DNA of 64,000 nt from Polyangiaceae bacterium (GTDB lineage Bacteria; Myxococcota_A; Polyangia; Polyangiales; Polyangiaceae): the NCBI GenBank assembly GCA_013361525.1, contig JABFXY010000139.1, positions 34,918-98,917 of the forward strand, written 5' to 3'. The translations under genes were made by a program, and so were the position numbers. A model generated the notes under the pieces. That model searched no databases and was not told the DNA's origin. It saw only the letters and a program-made list of their open reading frames with translations. Within the stretch, counting starts at the first letter, position 1, and each line of letters starts with the position of its first letter. Below are positions 59,965-64,000 of the stretch, one piece after another.

Positions 59965-60390
59965 ATGTCGCTAGAGTTTTTCAACGAGCTCTCAGGCATT
60001 CTTGAGTTTGACCTCTCCGAGCCCGCTAGGAAGATCACCGAGCGCCTGCTGAACATGGCTGCTCCACCGACCGCAACGATTACCGCGCTGAGGTTGAAGG
60101 CGACGGTCTACGAAGACCGCGACTTTCGTGCGCTCACCCCTTCCGAGCTGGACCTGATTGTCCTGGACGACGCTCAGATCCGCATGGCCGGCCTGGGCGA
60201 GCCGGTTCTCCATCATGCGCCGAACGGTCGAAATTTCTCCGTGCGAGATCTTCTCGTCGCCGTCGAAGAGACGGAGCGGCAGACTCGCGGCAAATCGGAA
60301 TGGTTCGGTGGAGTTGATGTCGAGCATCGGTTCTTCGAGGGCATCGAGCTCGATGAAGAGGGAGTTTGGCGGATCATCTGGGGCTCATGA
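59965..60390 (+). CDS. Small acidic protein, immunity-like, function unknown
   Basis: A 141-residue soluble acidic protein. The end carries a conserved-looking block: NFSVRDLLVAVEETERQTR, then SEWFGGVDVEHRFFEGIEL and a WRIIWGS finish. I have seen this style in small myxobacterial proteins next to toxin genes, but it has no name I can give. GC and codon bias are a little lower than in the core of the window. An immunity role is an inference from type and context. Confidence 0.68.
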   Translation: MSLEFFNELSGILEFDLSEPARKITERLLNMAAPPTATITALRLKATVYEDRDFRALTPSELDLIVLDDAQIRMAGLGEPVLHHAPNGRNFSVRDLLVAVEETERQTRGKSEWFGGVDVEHRFFEGIELDEEGVWRIIWGS

Positions 60391-60718
60391 CTTATGCCCA
60401 AGGGCCGGACGCTATCGCTATATAGGAGATTAGCCGCCGATGGCTTGCCCGCCGTCCAGGGCGGGGTGGATAGCCGACCTCCGCTCACTCCTCCCGGAGG
60501 ATGTTGTCGCCGCGCTCCGCCACTGGCTCGTTGCTGCGTGCGACCACGCGACCTCTCGTCCACCGCAGGGGCCGGGCATTCAACCGGTCTCCACCCGCGT
60601 GCCCAGAACCCTGGTGAACCAAGTGATGCTTCGTTTCTGCTTGTACGGCTGGCTGTTCGACCGTTCCACAGAGCGTTGCAATGGCTGGTCGCGGCGCTGG
60701 ACTGGCGCCCACTTCTGA
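60391..60718. other. 328-base interval with no supported gene
   Basis: Two overlapping short frames (60394-60786 and 60440-60718) exist on the plus strand, with a few protein-like stretches (LRSLLPEDVVAALRHWLVA in the second). Neither has a convincing start or family. It may be a decayed gene or untranslated. Confidence 0.4.
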
Positions 60719-61063
60719 GTGGAGATACGCTGGTGGACGGACATCGTGACGCTCCCGAAGAAAGGTTCTCGGCGCATTACGCTTGACGGACACCTCTACC
60801 GGTGGCGAGTCAGGCGGCAGCCGACCTACGCACAAGGCGCGTTCGCGTCGTCGATGTCATTCGCCGTGGAGTCCGCCGTACACGTTGGCCGAGCACTTCA
60901 CGTCGTGTTGATGCGGCCGCGACCCGACAACTGGCTGTCAGAACCCACCTTACCGATTACCCCTTCAGAGGTCGAGCACTTCGTCCGACGTGCGCTCAAT
61001 GCGGGTTGGGACGTGACCCAACCGGGACCACCGTTCGAACTGGTGGAGCAGGCTTCGACATGA
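60719..61063 (+). CDS. Conserved hypothetical protein, coupled pair (first)
   Basis: GTG 60719 (or GTG 60746) gives up to 114 residues. The segment ITLDGHLYRWRVRRQPTY, then SFAVESA and NWLSEPTLPITPSEV fits a small actinobacterial/myxobacterial family of unknown function that I recognise only by pattern. The stop overlaps the next start by ATGA. With its partner it behaves as a fixed two-gene unit. Confidence 0.75.
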   Translation: MEIRWWTDIVTLPKKGSRRITLDGHLYRWRVRRQPTYAQGAFASSMSFAVESAVHVGRALHVVLMRPRPDNWLSEPTLPITPSEVEHFVRRALNAGWDVTQPGPPFELVEQAST

Positions 61064-61539
61064 GCGCCGAATGTCGCTTTGATCTCGTCGAATTTGTGCG
61101 TCAGCCGTACCGTGACGGCGATCGTGCGAGCGGATTGCGCATTCTCATCAACGGGATCGACCTCGTCGAGCTCGTCCGGCTCGTCGAGTTGCCGTTCGCC
61201 AGCGCCGAAGGGTCCCCATCAATCGCAGGGGCCTACGCCGGACTTCCGCCGGAGGAAGTCTGTCCTCCCTCTCGCCATTTTTATGGCGAACCGTCGAACG
61301 AGCTGCTGCACTCTCGCTCGAAGGTCCAGATTCTCGGATGCGAGTGCGGCGAGCCGGGTTGCTGGCCCTTGCTATGCGCCATCACCGTGGCGGGCGAGGT
61401 AGTCCGCTGGTCCGGCTTCGAGCAACCTCATCGCGCGGGCCGGGATGACCGACCATCATGGCCGTACGACCAACTTGGGCCCTTTGAATTCGACCGGTCT
61501 CAATACGACCGTGCGCTCGCAATCACAGCATCAGTCTGA
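61060..61539 (+). CDS. Conserved hypothetical protein, coupled pair (second)
   Basis: ATG 61060 overlaps the previous stop. The 159-residue protein has a GCECGEPGCWPLLC motif (about 95-108) with four cysteines that could bind a metal, followed by ITVAGEVVRWSGFEQPHR and LGPFEFDRSQYDRAL. This combination matches a conserved uncharacterised family found near polymorphic toxins. No signal peptide is present. Metal binding and immunity function are inferences. Confidence 0.78.
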   Translation: MSAECRFDLVEFVRQPYRDGDRASGLRILINGIDLVELVRLVELPFASAEGSPSIAGAYAGLPPEEVCPPSRHFYGEPSNELLHSRSKVQILGCECGEPGCWPLLCAITVAGEVVRWSGFEQPHRAGRDDRPSWPYDQLGPFEFDRSQYDRALAITASV

Positions 61540-61754
61540 CGACGTCGCCGGGCCGACGTTCGGCGCCTCGTCGCGCTCCGACCAGCGTTGCGGTGGACAG
61601 TGGCTATCCCTCGCACGCTCGGTCTGGCGATCGCCACAGAGCACCGATAGGTTCTGCGGACCGACGGGGACCGCACGCGTTTCGAGGGGGCGAAAGGGCG
61701 GAAGGGGCGCACGTTTTCTGTGGGCAAACGATCAGGGTCGGTGTAGCAGCGGAC

Positions 61755-62753
61755 ATGCCAGCGCAAGACTATCGAACGCAGGCGCCGGTCGAGCCCGAGG
61801 GCGTATCCGCGCAATCGGAGATTGACCGTCTCGGGACGTTGCGCTCCGTGCACGAGGCGCCGCCGCTTCGGTATGCGCTAATCGGCCCGATCTGCATCTC
61901 CGGGCTCGTCGCGGCCGTTGGGGCCCTATGCGGCGCGCCGCCACCGATCCTTGCAGGTATTGCTGCCGTGAGCCTCGGACTACTCGCGTGGTCGCCGCTG
62001 CGCACGCGCGGCGTGTCCGTGCAATTGCACGCGCGCGGGTTGGTCTTGCAAGGGCGTCGCGCTCGACGAGCCATTGCGTTCGAAGACGTCAATGAGATCT
62101 GGTTCGGAATTAGCCTGCTGCACGCGCAAGCCGGAGCCTATCTTCATACCATCCGGATCCTCGACTATTCGGGTCATGTCCACAGCGTGCCGATCGCCGT
62201 CAAGAATGGCGCGACCCTGGCCAATGCGGTGTTGCGAGCGTGCTCCGAAGCTTTGCTACTCGAGGCGAAGCGGGCGCTGGGGGAGGGGCAGGCCCTCACA
62301 TTCGCGAAGGTGCAGCTCGACCGCGAAGGAATCAGCATCGACGGGAGCCGGGCGGCGTGGAACGAGATTCGACTGGCTGTGGTGTCGCATGCGCGCCTGC
62401 ATCTCTATCGACGCCTTCCAATATTTGCCTGGCGCACCGTGCGTCTCGACCGCGTTCCCAATCCGGCGGTGTTCGTCGGCTTGGTCGCACGCTCCGTGAG
62501 GAGGGCGCGGATCGACGATCGATTGATCGCTCCCGACGATAGAGGCCCCCCTGCACAGCTCACGCCGGCGGGGAAGGAAGCGGCGTTAAAGAGCATGTTT
62601 ATCGGAGGAGTCGTGTGCGTCGCCGGAGTTATGTTTACGTGCGCAACGTATGCGAACGGCTCCGTCCATCTTCTCGCCTGGGGCCCGATCCTCTTTGGGG
62701 CTGTCCGTCTCTATCGGGGAGCTGCGGCGCTTTGGTTTCGACCACCTCGATGA
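61755..62753 (+). CDS. DUF6585-like membrane protein
   Basis: ATG 61755 gives 332 residues. Two hydrophobic helices (about 37-77) are followed by two PH-like beta units (GVSVQLHARGLVLQGRRARR, AIAFEDVNEIWFGIS, then LTFAKVQLDREGISIDGS and PIFAWRTVRLDRVPNPAVF) and a last pair of helices near 285-325. The repeated 'aware of residue R-V-P-N' strand matches DUF6585 proteins. The function is unknown. It lies amid small immunity-like genes and may be part of that cluster. Confidence 0.78.
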   Translation: MPAQDYRTQAPVEPEGVSAQSEIDRLGTLRSVHEAPPLRYALIGPICISGLVAAVGALCGAPPPILAGIAAVSLGLLAWSPLRTRGVSVQLHARGLVLQGRRARRAIAFEDVNEIWFGISLLHAQAGAYLHTIRILDYSGHVHSVPIAVKNGATLANAVLRACSEALLLEAKRALGEGQALTFAKVQLDREGISIDGSRAAWNEIRLAVVSHARLHLYRRLPIFAWRTVRLDRVPNPAVFVGLVARSVRRARIDDRLIAPDDRGPPAQLTPAGKEAALKSMFIGGVVCVAGVMFTCATYANGSVHLLAWGPILFGAVRLYRGAAALWFRPPR

Positions 62754-62795
62754 AGCTCGGGTCCTGCACGTTCGACGACGCCGGCGACGAGACCG

Positions 62796-63311
62796 ATGAT
62801 CCTTCCCAAGATCCGAGACCCCAGGTTCATCACCCTGCGGCGCGGCGGGACATTGACCGACGCCGACCATCATTTGCTCGCGCTCTGGGCTGCCGACTGT
62901 GCCGAGCACGTATTGCATCTCTTCGAGGGGGTGTGTCCGGACGACGAACGACCGCGCGTGGCGATCGCACTGGCGCGCGCGTGGGCGCGCGGCGAGATCA
63001 AGATGCGCCCCGCTGGCAGGGCGGCGGGCGGTGCCAACTCCGCGGCTAGACCATTGCGAGGCGCACCACGATATGCCGCTTACGCCGCCGCCCAGGCCGC
63101 TGTGGTCGCGCATGTAGCCGCGCACGAGCTGGGTGCAGCGGCCTACGCGATCAAGGCCGCAAGCGCTGCCGTGGCGAAAGAGGACGGTGAGCGCGCACGC
63201 CGCCTCGAGTGCCAGTGGCAACGGGCCCAGTTGCCGGAGGCGATTCGCGCGCTCGTGCTGGACGACCAGCGGCTGCGCAACGACATCTGTTGGTCGGTAT
63301 TCGACGATTGA
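62796..63311 (+). CDS. Imm-5-like putative immunity protein
   Basis: A 171-residue alpha-helical protein. The N-terminus (DPRFITLRRGGTLTDADHHLL, then WAADCAEHVL), the central Ala-rich helices (AAYAAAQAAVVAHVAAHELG, AAYAIKAASAAVA) and the end (WQRAQLPEAIRALVLDDQR, RRN-like) match the family annotated as Imm-5-like putative immunity proteins. These protect cells from the toxin of a contact-dependent or secreted toxin system. No toxin gene is seen within the window. It starts 42 bases after the DUF6585-like gene. Confidence 0.82.
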   Translation: MILPKIRDPRFITLRRGGTLTDADHHLLALWAADCAEHVLHLFEGVCPDDERPRVAIALARAWARGEIKMRPAGRAAGGANSAARPLRGAPRYAAYAAAQAAVVAHVAAHELGAAAYAIKAASAAVAKEDGERARRLECQWQRAQLPEAIRALVLDDQRLRNDICWSVFDD

Positions 63312-63456
63312 CGTGCTCGTCCCGCATTGTGGCGCCTTGTCAGCCTTCGCTGCGGCCATCGTCGCTGCATGGACATCCATCCACCAAGGCCATCTCCCTG
63401 CCCCGCGACCGGCGCCTTTTACCATGGCGGGCATTCGGACGAGGGCAAAGGGAGCC

Positions 63457-64000
63457 ATGCGGGAATCTTCCGTCGATCCACGAATTGAAGCGCTTCGAGC
63501 TCAGCTCGGGACAACTCGCTTCTTCCGTTTCATCGCCAGCATGCCGGTGCGAGGTGAGCGGTTGCATTTTTGGCAATCCCGCGAATCGGATATTCTCGAA
63601 GAACGTGACGGAATCGCCTTTCCAAGAGATCCAGCAGCGCTGACCACTCTGCTCGGACCGTTTCTACCGGCCCATCCGAGCTTACCCGCCGACCGGCTGC
63701 CTGCATGGGTCGTGTTGGAGGAGCTCGGGGGCGGGGCGCCCGTGCAAGCCGTGGGTCGTATCACCGGGCCTCATGCTCGCTTCTACTTCCGCGCACGACA
63801 CGACAGCTGGAGCATCAGCATTTCCGCCGATCCCGAGGTCGACCCTGTCGACGTCGGAGGGACCGAAGGTGCGTACTTCTACCATGAGGAAGATTTCGGC
63901 TACGTCGCTGACGAGGCGAGCTATATGCCGCTCGATACGGCCCGCTTCTTCATTGTCCGTGAGCTCTCTCGCTGGAGGGAGTCACGCGTGGACGGTGGGG
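63457..64000 (+). CDS. Partial gene, function unknown (3' end outside window)
   Basis: The frame is open from ATG 63457 to the window end (at least 181 residues). It reads MRESSVDPRIEALRAQLG, then FFRFIASMPVRGERLHFWQS, a middle with HARFYFRARHDSWSISIS, and an acidic segment with EEDFGYVADEASYMPLD. It has no signal peptide or membrane helix. The alternating strand pattern and small size recall immunity proteins of toxin systems, which suits its place after the Imm-5-like gene. The true length and family remain open. Confidence 0.65.
   Translation, partial: MRESSVDPRIEALRAQLGTTRFFRFIASMPVRGERLHFWQSRESDILEERDGIAFPRDPAALTTLLGPFLPAHPSLPADRLPAWVVLEELGGGAPVQAVGRITGPHARFYFRARHDSWSISISADPEVDPVDVGGTEGAYFYHEEDFGYVADEASYMPLDTARFFIVRELSRWRESRVDGG

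Overview
The window is GC-rich DNA from a myxobacterium, most likely of the Polyangia (Sorangium/Polyangium-like). This placement is an inference from several signs: lipoproteins with long Gly/Asn/Asp-rich linkers right after the lipobox, a MYXO-CTERM-like C-terminus on a VIT/vWA protein, a Ser/Thr kinase, a bacterial enhancer-binding protein with a GAF domain, ECF-type sigma factors, an AGPS-type ether-lipid enzyme, and a string of small immunity-like genes. Both strands are densely coded and many neighbours overlap by ATGA/GTGA, which implies translational coupling. No tRNA, rRNA, CRISPR array or complete insertion sequence was seen.

Layout. 1-2279: the 3' part of a siroheme nitrite/sulfite reductase and a small conserved partner. 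2294-3718: GTPase HflX. 3734-13722: surface proteins and lipoproteins (VIT/vWA protein, FG-GAP repeat lipoprotein, polysaccharide-deacetylase-like lipoprotein, a hotdog thioesterase-like protein and a bacterial lysyl oxidase). 13769-17918: a classical MoxR / DUF58 / transglutaminase operon. 17930-23258: small lipoprotein, AMIN-like outer-membrane candidate, large lipoprotein with a pilin-like C-terminus, HU-family protein, envelope protein. 23367-26601: membrane-anchored alpha/beta hydrolase, then an ArsR / SRPBCC / SDR operon whose operator covers the start codon. 26624-34883: Ser/Thr kinase and a lipid/envelope cluster (phosphatidylserine decarboxylase, methyltransferase, AGPS-like enzyme, BamA-like barrel). 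35025-36651: sigma-54 activator preceded by a near-consensus -24/-12 promoter. 36658-39405: a lipoprotein and a TPR protein with a histone-H1-like tail, ended by a perfect 17-bp hairpin.

39581-49430 is the most unusual region: a minus-strand run MoxR ATPase, CoxE-like vWA protein, DUF4175-like membrane protein, peptidase-MA-like protein and a TssM/IcmF homologue. The last four genes are overlapping or nearly contiguous, and no other type VI secretion gene is in the window. 50335-57307 is another minus-strand run: envelope protein, sigma factor and TPR protein (all coupled), lipoprotein, 5'-nucleotidase, SelO and a gamma-glutamylcyclotransferase-like protein. From about 57335 to the right edge the DNA looks accessory: a methyltransferase, a Gly-rich lipoprotein and small genes resembling polymorphic-toxin immunity proteins (an Imm-5-like protein, a DUF6585-like protein and several conserved unknowns). 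The last one runs off the window.
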